From an uncultured Bacilli bacterium (GTDB lineage Bacteria > Bacillota_I > Bacilli_A > RF39 > UBA660): 64,000 bases of DNA. The translations under genes were made by a program, and so were the position numbers. Under the pieces are notes generated by a model. The model had not been told where the DNA came from. It did no database searches and saw only the letters and a program-made list of their open reading frames with translations. The stretch covers positions 1 through 64,000 of the forward strand of contig CAKOLL010000005.1 of the NCBI GenBank assembly GCA_934096295.1. The letters are read 5' to 3'. Of this stretch, positions 16,825 to 26,384 are shown one piece after another; position 1 is the first letter of the stretch, and each line of letters begins with the position of its first letter.

Positions 16825-18308
16825 TATATCAATTCCTCTAACTTTTTACGATCAATTTTTCCATTCTTAGATAAAGGCATTTCTTCTACTTTAATAAATT
16901 TACTAGGTATCATAAATACTGGTAACTCTTTTGTTAACTTTTCATGTAATTCTTTTGGTTCCATATCCCCGATATAAAAAGCATATAATTTACTTTTTTC
17001 TTCTCTAAATATAGAACATACTCGTTCCACACCATCAAAAGAACCAATTGCTTTATCTATTTCTTCAAGTTCTATTCTATGTCCCATATATTTAATTTGA
17101 AAATCTTTTCTACCCCCAAAATACAATTCATTATTTTGATAATATCCTAAATCTCCAGTTCTATAAATATATTCAATATATTTATCATTTAATGGATTTC
17201 TAACAAAAGCTTTTTCAGTTTGTTCTTTATTTTTATAATATCCCAAAGCTAAAGCTGTTCCTCTAACACAAATTTCACCTTTTTCTGATTCTTTAGTTAC
17301 TAATTCATTTTTATCATTTAATAAAAACACAGCTTCATTATTAAAAGGAATTCCCACTGGTATTTTTTCATATTCTCTATTTCTATCAATTATATGATAA
17401 GTACAATTACAAGTAATTTCTGTTGGTCCATATAAATTTACAAACATTGCCTTTGGTAGATGTTCCATCCATGATTTTAAATGTTTCATTGGCATAACCT
17501 CACCACTAAACATTACTCTTTTAACAGTTGTTGGAACTTTATAATCAAGGCCATGGAATGTAGAAATTAAACATAAAGCTGATACTGCCCATGTCATTGT
17601 TGTAACCTTATGGGCCACTAAAAAATCAATTAATAGAGCGGGTTTAGAAAATAATTCTTTTGGCACAATAACAAGGGTTGCACCAGTCTTTAAAGCCGGA
17701 TAAATATCTTTTACAGATACATCAAAATCAAATGGAGCTTGATTAGCTATAACATCATCATCATTTATTCCAAAAGTATCAACAAAATTATCTACAAAAT
17801 CAATTATTGAACGATTTCCAACAATAACTCCCTTAGGTACACCAGTTGAACCACTTGTAAAATTAGCATATACTGGATCTAAATCTACCTTTTTCTTTCT
17901 TATTTCGCTTAACAATTCCTCATTAATTTCTTCATTAATTAAATCTTCATATAATATAAGTTTTTTATCTGGAAAAAACACTTTAGCATCTTCTAAATGT
18001 TCACTATCTGTAACAATATAATCTACATCTAAAACACTAATAATTTGTTCAAGTCTCATCTTAGGTAAACCTACATTAAGTAAACTATAAAATCCTCCGG
18101 CATATAAAGCTCCCATAAAAACTTCCAAAGCACTAATACCTTTTTCCATATAAACTGGAACTGGATCATTATTCTTAACAAATTTACCTAATCCACTCCC
18201 TATTTTCTTACTTATCTTTAAAAGACATTGATAATTAATACTACCATTTTTATCAATCACTAAATTATTTGTTTTAACATTTTCTAAATATTCCAATACA
18301 TTCTTCAT
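16824..18308 (-). CDS. DltA-like amino-acid adenylation enzyme
   Basis: 494 residues, ANL superfamily. A3 FTSGSTGVPKG, A5 NLYGPTEIT, A7 YRTGDLGYY, A8 GRKDFQIKYMGHRIE and A10 Lys in LSKNGKIDRKK are all present, so it should activate a carboxylic or amino acid with ATP and load the downstream carrier protein. Length and layout fit DltA. At the position of the DltA selectivity Cys (MFCGEV in Bacillus DltA) this protein has Ser268 in MFSGEV, so D-alanine may not be its substrate. I used the ATG after AGGTTGATT. It overlaps the decarboxylase gene by one base. Confidence 0.88.
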   Translation of the reverse strand: MKNVLEYLENVKTNNLVIDKNGSINYQCLLKISKKIGSGLGKFVKNNDPVPVYMEKGISALEVFMGALYAGGFYSLLNVGLPKMRLEQIISVLDVDYIVTDSEHLEDAKVFFPDKKLILYEDLINEEINEELLSEIRKKKVDLDPVYANFTSGSTGVPKGVIVGNRSIIDFVDNFVDTFGINDDDVIANQAPFDFDVSVKDIYPALKTGATLVIVPKELFSKPALLIDFLVAHKVTTMTWAVSALCLISTFHGLDYKVPTTVKRVMFSGEVMPMKHLKSWMEHLPKAMFVNLYGPTEITCNCTYHIIDRNREYEKIPVGIPFNNEAVFLLNDKNELVTKESEKGEICVRGTALALGYYKNKEQTEKAFVRNPLNDKYIEYIYRTGDLGYYQNNELYFGGRKDFQIKYMGHRIELEEIDKAIGSFDGVERVCSIFREEKSKLYAFYIGDMEPKELHEKLTKELPVFMIPSKFIKVEEMPLSKNGKIDRKKLEELI

Positions 18309-18356
18309 AATCAACCTCATCATAATTATATAATACTTAAATAAATTAAATCTTAA

Positions 18357-19934
18357 TCAAATCTTAATTTTTATTAAGAATTCTGTTTTCATTCCATTCT
18401 TAGATTTATCAACCAACTCAATTTCCCCATTATGCATTTCCACTAAATTTTTAACAATAGAAAGTCCCAAACCAGTTCCATTACCACTAGTTCTAGCACT
18501 ATTACTTGTAACAAAAGCTTCAAAAATATTATCTTTAATACTTTTATCTATTCCAATCCCATTATCACCAACAGAAATAAATAAATCTTTATCTTTCCAC
18601 ATTTTAAAGAATATTTTTGTCCCTTTTTTATTATATTTAATAGAATTATTTATTAAATTTTCATATATTCTTCTAAAAGCTTTCGTATCTATATTAACAT
18701 TTAATTTATCAATTTTTATATCAATATCTAATTGCATTTTATTATTTTCTATTTCACTATATTTCTCTGCTAAATAATTTTTAGTAAATTCAACAATATC
18801 TACATTTTCCATATTAAGACTATATTCAGGATGATTAAATTTTGCATACATAAATAATGAATCAATAGCATCAGTTGCTACAATAGATTTCTTATAAATA
18901 GTTTCTAAATATTGTTTTTCCTTAAGTTTAGGAACAACGCCATCCAAAAATGCTTTCGAATACCCACCAATAACAGTTAAAGGGGTCTTTAAATCATGGG
19001 ATAAATTAGCAACAACCTTTTGCTTATCCTCATATATCTTTAATTTTTCTTTTTCTACATTTTTAAGTTTTTTCATTAAACTCTCAAAACTATCCACAAC
19101 ACTTTCAAATTCTTTTGGTAAATGATAATCATTTTTTAAACCATTTTCTCCATATGAATTAATAACTTTATTTAACTCATTTAAACTACTTTTAATTTTC
19201 TTATTAAAAAAATATGTTTCTATTAAAATTAAAATAAGTAAAAATGGAATGGCAATAAACCAAATTCGTTGAGCATCCACTACAGCTTTATCATAAGCTT
19301 CAGAATTAAACATCGGTGACATAAATAACAACGTTCTATTACTACCATCAGGAATATCATAATCATAAACTGTATTAAATGAATATTTTTCAACCATTTG
19401 TTCATCATTATAATAACCATTTAACAAATCTATTTCTTTTTCAGTCAAATTCTTAGCTCCAGAAAACAAATCTCCTTCTAAGACATTTAAATCTTCATCA
19501 AGTTTCGTACTTCCAACAACAACCTCATCATATTCATCATCATAAGTAGTTTTATATATTTTAATAACTTTATTTTTATTTTTTTCTTTATAATTAAATA
19601 TATTATAATAATAAGTATCACTATAATCATTAATAAATACTAAATCATCACCACTAATATCTATATTTATATCAGTTGAATATATTAGTTCATTATTATT
19701 ATCATAAACAGCAAAATCACATCCAGGAAACTTCGCCATTGGAATACCTCCATAATCTTCATATTTTAATTTGTCCTCATACTTCAAAAAATCATCAAGC
19801 ACTAAAAAACTATTGTTAAGTCGCCAATTAACAAATATATTTATAAGGATAGATCCTCCAAGAACAATAAAAGTATAAATTGCAAATTGTATAATTATTA
19901 CTTTACTAAAACTATATTTCTTCTTTGTTTTCAA
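18357..19934 (-). CDS. Sensor histidine kinase
   Basis: 525 residues. One membrane segment at about 12-32, a long Asp/Tyr-rich extracellular sensor domain (about 35-225), a second membrane segment (about 228-247), then HAMP-like linker, the phosphoacceptor H-box NLSHDLKTPLTVIGG and an HATPase domain with N box NLINNSIKYN, DNGIGID and GTGLGLSIV. It pairs with the response regulator upstream, overlapping it by 23 bases. The Dlt-like genes follow 48 bases later on the same strand without a visible terminator, so it probably controls them and senses envelope stress or cationic peptides (inference). Confidence 0.93.
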   Translation of the reverse strand: MKTKKKYSFSKVIIIQFAIYTFIVLGGSILINIFVNWRLNNSFLVLDDFLKYEDKLKYEDYGGIPMAKFPGCDFAVYDNNNELIYSTDINIDISGDDLVFINDYSDTYYYNIFNYKEKNKNKVIKIYKTTYDDEYDEVVVGSTKLDEDLNVLEGDLFSGAKNLTEKEIDLLNGYYNDEQMVEKYSFNTVYDYDIPDGSNRTLLFMSPMFNSEAYDKAVVDAQRIWFIAIPFLLILILIETYFFNKKIKSSLNELNKVINSYGENGLKNDYHLPKEFESVVDSFESLMKKLKNVEKEKLKIYEDKQKVVANLSHDLKTPLTVIGGYSKAFLDGVVPKLKEKQYLETIYKKSIVATDAIDSLFMYAKFNHPEYSLNMENVDIVEFTKNYLAEKYSEIENNKMQLDIDIKIDKLNVNIDTKAFRRIYENLINNSIKYNKKGTKIFFKMWKDKDLFISVGDNGIGIDKSIKDNIFEAFVTSNSARTSGNGTGLGLSIVKNLVEMHNGEIELVDKSKNGMKTEFLIKIKI

Positions 19935-20613
19935 ATTTATAACCTAACCCCCTAACTGTTTTAATATACTTAGGTTTAGATGGATTATCTTCAATCTTAC
20001 CTCTTATATTTGAAATGTGTACCATCATCGTATTATCATCACATTCATAAAATTCTCCACTAATACATTCATAGATTTGTTGTTTAGTAAAAACCTTTCC
20101 CGGAGCTTTTAACATCATCGCTATAATTTTAATTTCAGTTGATGTCAAAGGGACAACTTTATTATTTTTCTTTAAAATACACTTACTTAAATCTAAAGAT
20201 AAATCACCAACATTTATTATATCGTTATTTTTACTATCATTACTAAATTCATTATATCTTCTAAGAAGAGCCTTAACATAAGCAACAACCTCTAAAGGGT
20301 TAAATGGTTTAGTTACATATGCATCAGCCCCAATATCTAAGCCTAATATTTTATCACTATCCATATTTTTAGCAGATGTTATTATGATTGGAATATTACT
20401 ATTTACTCGAACACTCTTAATTAATTCATAACCATTCATCCTTGGCATCATTATATCAGCAATTAACACATCAATTTTTACATTTTTTAACTTTTCTAAC
20501 GCCTCAACTCCATCATGAGCAACAAACACCAAAAAACCATTAGCCTCAAGGTATAATTTTAAAAGTTCCAATATATCATTGTCATCTTCTACAACAAGCA
20601 CATGTTTTTGCAT
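19912..20613 (-). CDS. OmpR-family response regulator
   Basis: 233 residues. Receiver domain about 4-115 with acidic pair EDD, phospho-Asp in VLIADIMMPRMNG and the later KPF motif (TKPFNPLEV), then a C-terminal winged-helix DNA-binding domain ending VRGLGYKFE. First gene of the unit running to the envelope genes. Ribosome site GGGGTGAT precedes the ATG. Confidence 0.95.
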   Translation of the reverse strand: MQKHVLVVEDDNDILELLKLYLEANGFLVFVAHDGVEALEKLKNVKIDVLIADIMMPRMNGYELIKSVRVNSNIPIIITSAKNMDSDKILGLDIGADAYVTKPFNPLEVVAYVKALLRRYNEFSNDSKNNDIINVGDLSLDLSKCILKKNNKVVPLTSTEIKIIAMMLKAPGKVFTKQQIYECISGEFYECDDNTMMVHISNIRGKIEDNPSKPKYIKTVRGLGYKFENKEEI

Positions 20614-20637
20614 GGTATCACCCCAAACTTAAACCAT

Positions 20638-20668
20638 ATTATACCACAAAAATCAAAATACTTGACAA
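20638..20668 (-). promoter_or_regulatory. Promoter of the two-component/Dlt-like unit
   Basis: On the minus strand TTGTCA, 19 bases, TATAAT preceded by TGG (extended -10). It starts the response regulator transcript; no second promoter is obvious before the Dlt-like genes. Confidence 0.6.
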
Positions 20669-20714
20669 AAATTAAAAAAAAGATTTTGCAAAATTCTGCA
20701 AAAACTTTTATAAA

Positions 20715-22973
20715 TTATAACTTAAATTGTGAATTATATAGTTCTGCATAGAACCCATTTTGCTTCATCAATTCATCATGAGTTCCTTGCTCGATAATAT
20801 TACCCTCATTCATAACAAGTATTAAATCAGCATTTTTTATTGTGGATAATCTGTGAGCAATTATAAATGATGTTTTGCCTTCAGTTAATTTATCCATTGC
20901 TTTTTGAACTAATTCTTCAGTTCTTGTATCAACATTACTAGTAGCTTCATCTAAAATCAAGAATGGTGCATTTTGTATCATACCACGAGCTATTGTAAGT
21001 AATTGTCTTTGCCCAGCAGACACAGAATCATTATCACTAAGAATAGTATCATAACCATTAGGTAATGTCTTAATAAAATGATCTAGTCCCACAGTCTTAC
21101 ATACAGATTCTACCATTTCCATTGAAACATCTGAAGTATTATAAATAATATTATCTTTTATTGAACCATTAAATACCCAAGTATCTTGAAGAACCATTGT
21201 GAATAAATCATGAATATTACTACGTGTTAAATCCTTCGTAGAAACTCCATCAATTAATATTTCTCCATTATTAATATCATAAAATTTCATAAGCAAATTA
21301 ACCATCGTAGTCTTACCAGCACCAGTTGGTCCAACAATTGCTACTTTTTCACCAGCTTTTGCTTTAGCACTAAAATTCTTAATTGTTGGTTTATCATTAC
21401 CATCATATTTAAATTCAACATTCTTAAATTCAATATTACCTTTTACTTTTTCTTTATCTAATGTAGTTTTAATACTACTTTCATCAGCCATTTCTTTTTC
21501 ATCTAAAAATTCAAATACTCTTTCACTAGCTGCAGCAGTTGATTGAAGACTAGTCATAGCTTGAGCAATTTGAGAAAGTGGTGAAACAAATAATCTAACA
21601 TAAACAATAAATGCTACGATTACACCGAAACTAATATGACCATTTAAAGCAAGTAAAGCCCCTACAACACAAACCGCAACATAACCAAAGTTACCAATAA
21701 AACTCATCATTGGCATCATTAAACCTGATAAGAATTCACTCTTCCAATTTGCTTTATATAATTTTTCATTTAATTCATCAAATTTTTCATTTGATATTTT
21801 TTCACCATTATAAGTTTTAACAACATTTAATCCTGAATAAACCTCTTCAATATGACCGTTTAAAGCCCCAAGTTCATTTTGTTTAGCAACGAAATACTTT
21901 TGAGATTTAGCAAGTACTAATGCCATAAAGAAAAATCCAAATAAACTTGCAAGTATCGCCGTAATAGCCATAACACCATTTGTTACAAACATCATAATAG
22001 TAGTTCCCACAAATAATGTAATAGCACTAACTAAAGTAGATAATGATTGGTTCATTGATTGAGCAATTGTATCAACATCATTTGTAACTCTAGATAAGAT
22101 ATCCCCAATTGCATGTTTATCAAAATATTTTAATGGTAGTTTATTAATTTTGCTTGATATATTACCTCTTAATTTTCTTGCAAAATTATTTGATACATCA
22201 GTCATCAATATTGCTTCAAAATATTCAAATATTGCACTTATTAAATAAATGCATATTAATAAAATAGCTATATTCTTAATTTTATCAATATTCATATGTG
22301 GTTCTACAACCACCTTCACAGAACTAGGCATCTCATCTACAAGACTATATATTTCTGTGGCACTTACATCTTCATCTATATTGCTTGCAATCTCTAAAAA
22401 TTTTCCTTGATCACCAGCACTTATAACATGACCATCAGTTTCAATATCACTAAATAATTTACTTGCAATACTATTAGATATTACCAAATTACTATTTAAA
22501 CTTCTTATAAATTCTTTAGCATCTTCATCATTGTTAACCAAAATATCTAAAATACTATCTGGAATTTCACTTATAGCTTTAAATGAGCCTTCACTAGTCT
22601 TATCATTTAACTTTGTCATTATTTCTTGGAACTTCATCAAATCTTCTTTAGGAATGTTTGAACTCATCATTACTTTTCCAATATTTTTTTCACTAAAATC
22701 AATTACTTTACTTAAATTTTCCTCATTTAAGCTACCAGTTACTTCTTTAGTTAATTCTTCAAAGTTATCTTTATTTAAAACTAAACCTTTAGATATTTCA
22801 TCTGTTAAATCAGATAATATATTCGGAGTTACAATCGTAAGAATAGCACCTAAAGCAGCTAAAACTAAAGATATAATAACTAATTTTTTAAAACCGGATA
22901 ACTCTTTTAATAATCTTTTAATTGCCCCTTTAAAATCTTTTGCTTTAGTTGTATCTCTATTTGGTCTTGGCAT
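20715..22973 (-). CDS. ABC exporter half-transporter with large outer loop
   Basis: 752 residues, ABC_membrane plus ATPase. Walker A GPTGAGKT, signature SAGQR and Walker B FLILDEATS are canonical. Between the first (about 35-55) and second (about 235-255) membrane segments lies a roughly 180-residue insert on the outer side, absent from ordinary family members. Together with the next gene it should make a heterodimeric multidrug-type exporter (BmrCD or LmrCD-like). The stop of the partner gene overlaps its start by 17 bases, so the two are coupled, and a MarR regulator heads the operon. Transport of drugs, bacteriocins or lipids are all possible. Confidence 0.93.
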   Translation of the reverse strand: MPRPNRDTTKAKDFKGAIKRLLKELSGFKKLVIISLVLAALGAILTIVTPNILSDLTDEISKGLVLNKDNFEELTKEVTGSLNEENLSKVIDFSEKNIGKVMMSSNIPKEDLMKFQEIMTKLNDKTSEGSFKAISEIPDSILDILVNNDEDAKEFIRSLNSNLVISNSIASKLFSDIETDGHVISAGDQGKFLEIASNIDEDVSATEIYSLVDEMPSSVKVVVEPHMNIDKIKNIAILLICIYLISAIFEYFEAILMTDVSNNFARKLRGNISSKINKLPLKYFDKHAIGDILSRVTNDVDTIAQSMNQSLSTLVSAITLFVGTTIMMFVTNGVMAITAILASLFGFFFMALVLAKSQKYFVAKQNELGALNGHIEEVYSGLNVVKTYNGEKISNEKFDELNEKLYKANWKSEFLSGLMMPMMSFIGNFGYVAVCVVGALLALNGHISFGVIVAFIVYVRLFVSPLSQIAQAMTSLQSTAAASERVFEFLDEKEMADESSIKTTLDKEKVKGNIEFKNVEFKYDGNDKPTIKNFSAKAKAGEKVAIVGPTGAGKTTMVNLLMKFYDINNGEILIDGVSTKDLTRSNIHDLFTMVLQDTWVFNGSIKDNIIYNTSDVSMEMVESVCKTVGLDHFIKTLPNGYDTILSDNDSVSAGQRQLLTIARGMIQNAPFLILDEATSNVDTRTEELVQKAMDKLTEGKTSFIIAHRLSTIKNADLILVMNEGNIIEQGTHDELMKQNGFYAELYNSQFKL

Positions 22974-24720
22974 TATCTAATTCCTCCTTTGAAAGTTGTG
23001 ATAAAGCAATTTGTTTATATACCTCACAACTTTTTAATAGTTCTTTATGTGTACCAACTCCAACAGACTCTCCGTTATCAAGAACAATTATTTTATCAGC
23101 ATTCATTATTGTACCAATTCTTTGTGCAACAATTAAACTCGTAGCATCCTTTGTATATTTTTTTAGCTCACTTCTAAGCACGGCATCTGTTTTATAGTCA
23201 AGTGCAGAAAATGAATCATCAAAAATATATATTTCTGGATTTTTTGCAATAGCTCTTGAAATGGCAATTCTTTGTTTTTGTCCTCCAGAAACATTAGTCC
23301 CCCCTTGAGCAATGTGAGATTCATATCCGTCATCCATTTTAGAAATAAATTCATCAGCTTGAGCAACTTTAGCTGCTTCCACTATTTTTTTATCACTAAT
23401 TTCTTCCATTGCTTTACCATAGCTAATATTACTATTTACTGTTCCATTAAACATAACAGCCCTTTGAGGTACATATCCAATTAATTTATATAAATATTCT
23501 AATTTATAATCTTTAATATTAACTCCATCAATTAATATTTCTCCTTCCGTTACATCATAAAATCTAACAATTAAATTTACTAATGTAGATTTACCTGATC
23601 CAGTTGATCCAATAAATGCAACAGTATCCCCTTTATTTGCTTTAAACGAAATATTTTTTAATACATATTCTTCAGCATCTGGATATTTAAATGATACATT
23701 CTTAAATTCAACAGTACCAATTTCATCCTTATTTGTTACCTTACCATCAATTACACTAACACTAGTATCTAACACTTCATTTATTCTTGATGCAGACACT
23801 TGAGCTCTAGGTAATATCATAAATATCATTGCAAGCATTAAAAATGCCATAATAATTTGCATTGCATAAGATGAAAATACTACCATATCTCCAAATAAAC
23901 TAATTTTATCAGCCATTAAAGCATCTTTAATTAAATAAGCACCAATAAAATAAATAACCAACGTCAACATATACATAACTAAATACATAACAGGTGCCAT
24001 AATAGACATTGTTTTTTGGTTAAACAATTGTAAATTTGTTAAACTATTATTTACATCTTGGAACTTTTCTTGTTGATATTCTTCAGCATTAAAAGCTCTT
24101 ACTACTCTAATACCCGTTAAATTTTCTCTAGTAACCTCATTTAATTTATCAGTTAATTTTTGAACTATTTTAAACTTAGGCATTACAACAATAGTTAGGA
24201 TTCCAATTACTATTAACAAAACAACCACAGCAACAGCTGTTACCATACTCCATTCCCAACTTTTATTTAAAATTTTAGTAATAGCCCACACTGCAGTAAC
24301 CGGAGCTTTAATAAGGAGTTGAAGCCCAAAGCCAATAAACATTTCTACTTGTGTAATATCATTGGTAGTTCTAGTTATTAAACTATTCGTTGAAAATTCT
24401 TTAATTTCACTCATAGACATATCTTCAACTTTTCTAAATAATTTAGAACGAAGATTTCTAGAAAATCCTGATGCGAGTAATGCAATCAAATAACCAACAA
24501 TTACTGCACCAACTAAAGAGCCAAAAGCACATAAAAGCATATATCCTCCATTTTTAAGGATTTCACTCATTTTACTTCCTTCTGTTTGCACAAGTACAGT
24601 TACTTTAGACATATAATCCGGCATTTTTAATTCAAGCCATACCTGCATAACTATTAACACAATACTGACTAGCACTATCAACCAATCTTTCTTTTTAAAA
24701 TTCTTAATTAACTTAAACAT
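22957..24720 (-). CDS. ABC exporter half-transporter
   Basis: 587 residues, six membrane segments (about 15-300), then an ATPase domain with Walker A GSTGSGKS, signature VSGGQKQR and Walker B IYIFDDSFSALD. The Walker B lacks the usual catalytic Glu (Asp-Ser instead of Glu-Ala), as in the degenerate site of heterodimeric exporters, while the partner has ILDEATS. That fits a heterodimer with one active site. Overlaps the MarR gene by eight bases. Confidence 0.94.
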   Translation of the reverse strand: MFKLIKNFKKKDWLIVLVSIVLIVMQVWLELKMPDYMSKVTVLVQTEGSKMSEILKNGGYMLLCAFGSLVGAVIVGYLIALLASGFSRNLRSKLFRKVEDMSMSEIKEFSTNSLITRTTNDITQVEMFIGFGLQLLIKAPVTAVWAITKILNKSWEWSMVTAVAVVVLLIVIGILTIVVMPKFKIVQKLTDKLNEVTRENLTGIRVVRAFNAEEYQQEKFQDVNNSLTNLQLFNQKTMSIMAPVMYLVMYMLTLVIYFIGAYLIKDALMADKISLFGDMVVFSSYAMQIIMAFLMLAMIFMILPRAQVSASRINEVLDTSVSVIDGKVTNKDEIGTVEFKNVSFKYPDAEEYVLKNISFKANKGDTVAFIGSTGSGKSTLVNLIVRFYDVTEGEILIDGVNIKDYKLEYLYKLIGYVPQRAVMFNGTVNSNISYGKAMEEISDKKIVEAAKVAQADEFISKMDDGYESHIAQGGTNVSGGQKQRIAISRAIAKNPEIYIFDDSFSALDYKTDAVLRSELKKYTKDATSLIVAQRIGTIMNADKIIVLDNGESVGVGTHKELLKSCEVYKQIALSQLSKEELDNAKTK

Positions 24721-25171
24721 GACTATCCTTTCTTTTTACATATTCATTTATATTATTTTGCATACTTTCTATTATATGACAAAATATTTTAATTTCTTCT
24801 TCACTTAATCCTTTTTTTACAACTTTTTCAAGTTTATAAAATTCACTCTTCTTTGCTTCAAACAATTTCTTTGCTTCAGCATTCAATATAATCTTTTTGC
24901 ATCTAACATCTTTTTCACATACAACTCTTCTTACTAAACCATGTTTTTCCATAGTTTGTAACACACCAGATACAGTGGCACGCCTTAAATTTAAAATATT
25001 CTCTAAATCTTTTTGATAAATGTCCTCACTTTGATGATTTAAGATATAATCCATAATTATCATTTGACTTGGACTTAGCTCGTTACTAAATAATTCTCTA
25101 TTATTTTTAATAAATTCCCTACATATTAACTTATTTAATAAATTAATATTATATAACAACTTATCTTCCAC
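24713..25171 (-). CDS. MarR-family transcriptional regulator
   Basis: 152 residues, winged helix-turn-helix (about 40-115), with LNLRRATVSGVLQTMEKHGL as the recognition helix. GTG start with GGCGGTGAT ahead. First gene of the exporter operon, and likely the repressor of its own promoter; the ligand is probably an exported compound. The divergent -35 boxes upstream form an inverted pair that is a candidate operator. Confidence 0.92.
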   Translation of the reverse strand: MEDKLLYNINLLNKLICREFIKNNRELFSNELSPSQMIIMDYILNHQSEDIYQKDLENILNLRRATVSGVLQTMEKHGLVRRVVCEKDVRCKKIILNAEAKKLFEAKKSEFYKLEKVVKKGLSEEEIKIFCHIIESMQNNINEYVKRKDSHV

Positions 25172-25189
25172 TTATATCACCGCCATATA

Positions 25190-25218
25190 ATACTAAACCA
25201 AATAAAAATATTTGTCAA
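25190..25218 (-). promoter_or_regulatory. Promoter of the MarR/ABC operon
   Basis: On the minus strand TTGACA, 17 bases, TAGTAT. The -35 lies inside the inverted pair TTTGTCAAG (25211-25219) / CTTGACAAA (25237-25245), which also holds the divergent -35. Confidence 0.6.
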
Positions 25219-25237
25219 GTGCCTTACAATTAAAAAC

Positions 25238-25265
25238 TTGACAAAATTATAAAAATAAGTATAAT
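25238..25265 (+). promoter_or_regulatory. Promoter of the CFI-box-like gene
   Basis: TTGACA, 16 bases, TATAAT on the plus strand, 30 bases before AAGGGGG and the start codon. Diverges from the MarR promoter. Confidence 0.65.
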
Positions 25266-25296
25266 AATATTACTTTCAACAAAAGGGGGAAATATA

Positions 25297-25860
25297 ATGA
25301 GAGATTATTGTGGAAATTGTGCCTATTTTGATTTAAAACAAAAAGAATACTGGGGAGATAGATATTATTGTACTGAAACTTGCAAATATAAAGAAAAAAG
25401 TGATTCAGCATGCTCTAGATATATCAAAAAACCAGAAGATGGTTACAGAAGATCAGGTTGTTTCATAACTACCGTAATATGCTATAAACTTGGATTCAGA
25501 GATAACTGCGAATACCTAACAAATTTAAGGTTATTAAGGGAAGCATATTTAAAACTTACACCATCTGGAATAAAATTACTACAAGAATATGACCAAATAG
25601 GTCCAATTATAAGTACTGAACTTTTAGCTTGTCCAGTTGTAGATGCTATCATGCTTATGAATAGATTCATAAAACCATGTAATGACGCTATTAAAATAAA
25701 CAAATTTGAAGAAGCAACAATAATATATTTAAATATGGTTGAAGAACTAAAAGAAAGATTCAGTTATTCCCTACAAGATACTAAAGTAGATTACACAGAA
25801 TCTTTTGAAGAACAAGATTTAGGTAAAGGAAGAGGAAGGAAAAAGTCAGCAAATTCATAA
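25297..25860 (+). CDS. Cys-rich protein with CFI-box-like segment
   Basis: 187 residues, not a family I can name with confidence. The N-terminal 45 residues hold seven cysteines (CGNCAYF, CTETCKYK, SACSRY), suggesting a zinc-binding or redox site. About 55-90 resembles the CFI-box motif of other bacterial proteins (GCFITTVICYKLG, then LRLLREAYLK). The C-terminus is basic and low complexity. Strong promoter and ribosome site AAGGGGG, so it is expressed. No signal peptide or membrane segment. Confidence 0.6.
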   Translation: MRDYCGNCAYFDLKQKEYWGDRYYCTETCKYKEKSDSACSRYIKKPEDGYRRSGCFITTVICYKLGFRDNCEYLTNLRLLREAYLKLTPSGIKLLQEYDQIGPIISTELLACPVVDAIMLMNRFIKPCNDAIKINKFEEATIIYLNMVEELKERFSYSLQDTKVDYTESFEEQDLGKGRGRKKSANS

Positions 25861-25882
25861 ATGATATGAACCCCCAAAATTT

Positions 25883-25911
25883 AAAACCAGCAATATTTCT
25901 TTGCTGGTTTT
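25883..25911. terminator. Bidirectional terminator
   Basis: AAAACCAGCAA and TTGCTGGTTTT form a perfect 11-bp stem with a 7-base loop and A/T tracts on both sides, between convergent genes (25860 and 25923). Confidence 0.85.
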
Positions 25912-25922
25912 ATTCATATAAA

Positions 25923-26384
25923 TTATTTAGTTACATCAATCCATTCGCTAAATTGTGATAATTCTTCAATTTCACTAATTGTAAGTTTTATTGCACTATT
26001 AGAGCTTCCACATGCTGGATAAACAAATTCATGTTCCTTTAATGATTCATCAAGATAAATAGTAACTCCTTCATTAACACCGAAAGGGCAAACTCCTCCA
26101 GCTTCATGACCAACAAGTTCTACCAAATTTTCTCTAGGAATCATGTGAGCTTTTTCATGGAAAAATTCTTTATATTTATGGTTATCACATCTTTTATCTC
26201 CAGCCATAACTATTAAAATAGGCTTTCCGTCAACTATAAATGATAATGTTTTAGCTATATCAGCTTCACCACATCCAATTGCTTGAGCAGCCTCTGCAAC
26301 AGTTGCACTTGATTCATCAAATTCTACTATTTCTCCATCTTTTCCATATTTTTTTAAATATTCTCTTACTTTAATTAATGACAT
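25923..26384 (-). CDS. YbaK/ProX-family tRNA deacylase
   Basis: 153 residues, YbaK domain: mis-charged tRNA editing, for example Cys-tRNA(Pro) hydrolysis in the cytoplasm. The N-terminal AAQAIGCGEADIAKTLSF, AGDKRCDN and GHEAGGVCPFG segments are family hallmarks. Intact and typical length. Start overlaps the stop of the RDD gene by 14 bases. Confidence 0.9.
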   Translation of the reverse strand: MSLIKVREYLKKYGKDGEIVEFDESSATVAEAAQAIGCGEADIAKTLSFIVDGKPILIVMAGDKRCDNHKYKEFFHEKAHMIPRENLVELVGHEAGGVCPFGVNEGVTIYLDESLKEHEFVYPACGSSNSAIKLTISEIEELSQFSEWIDVTK

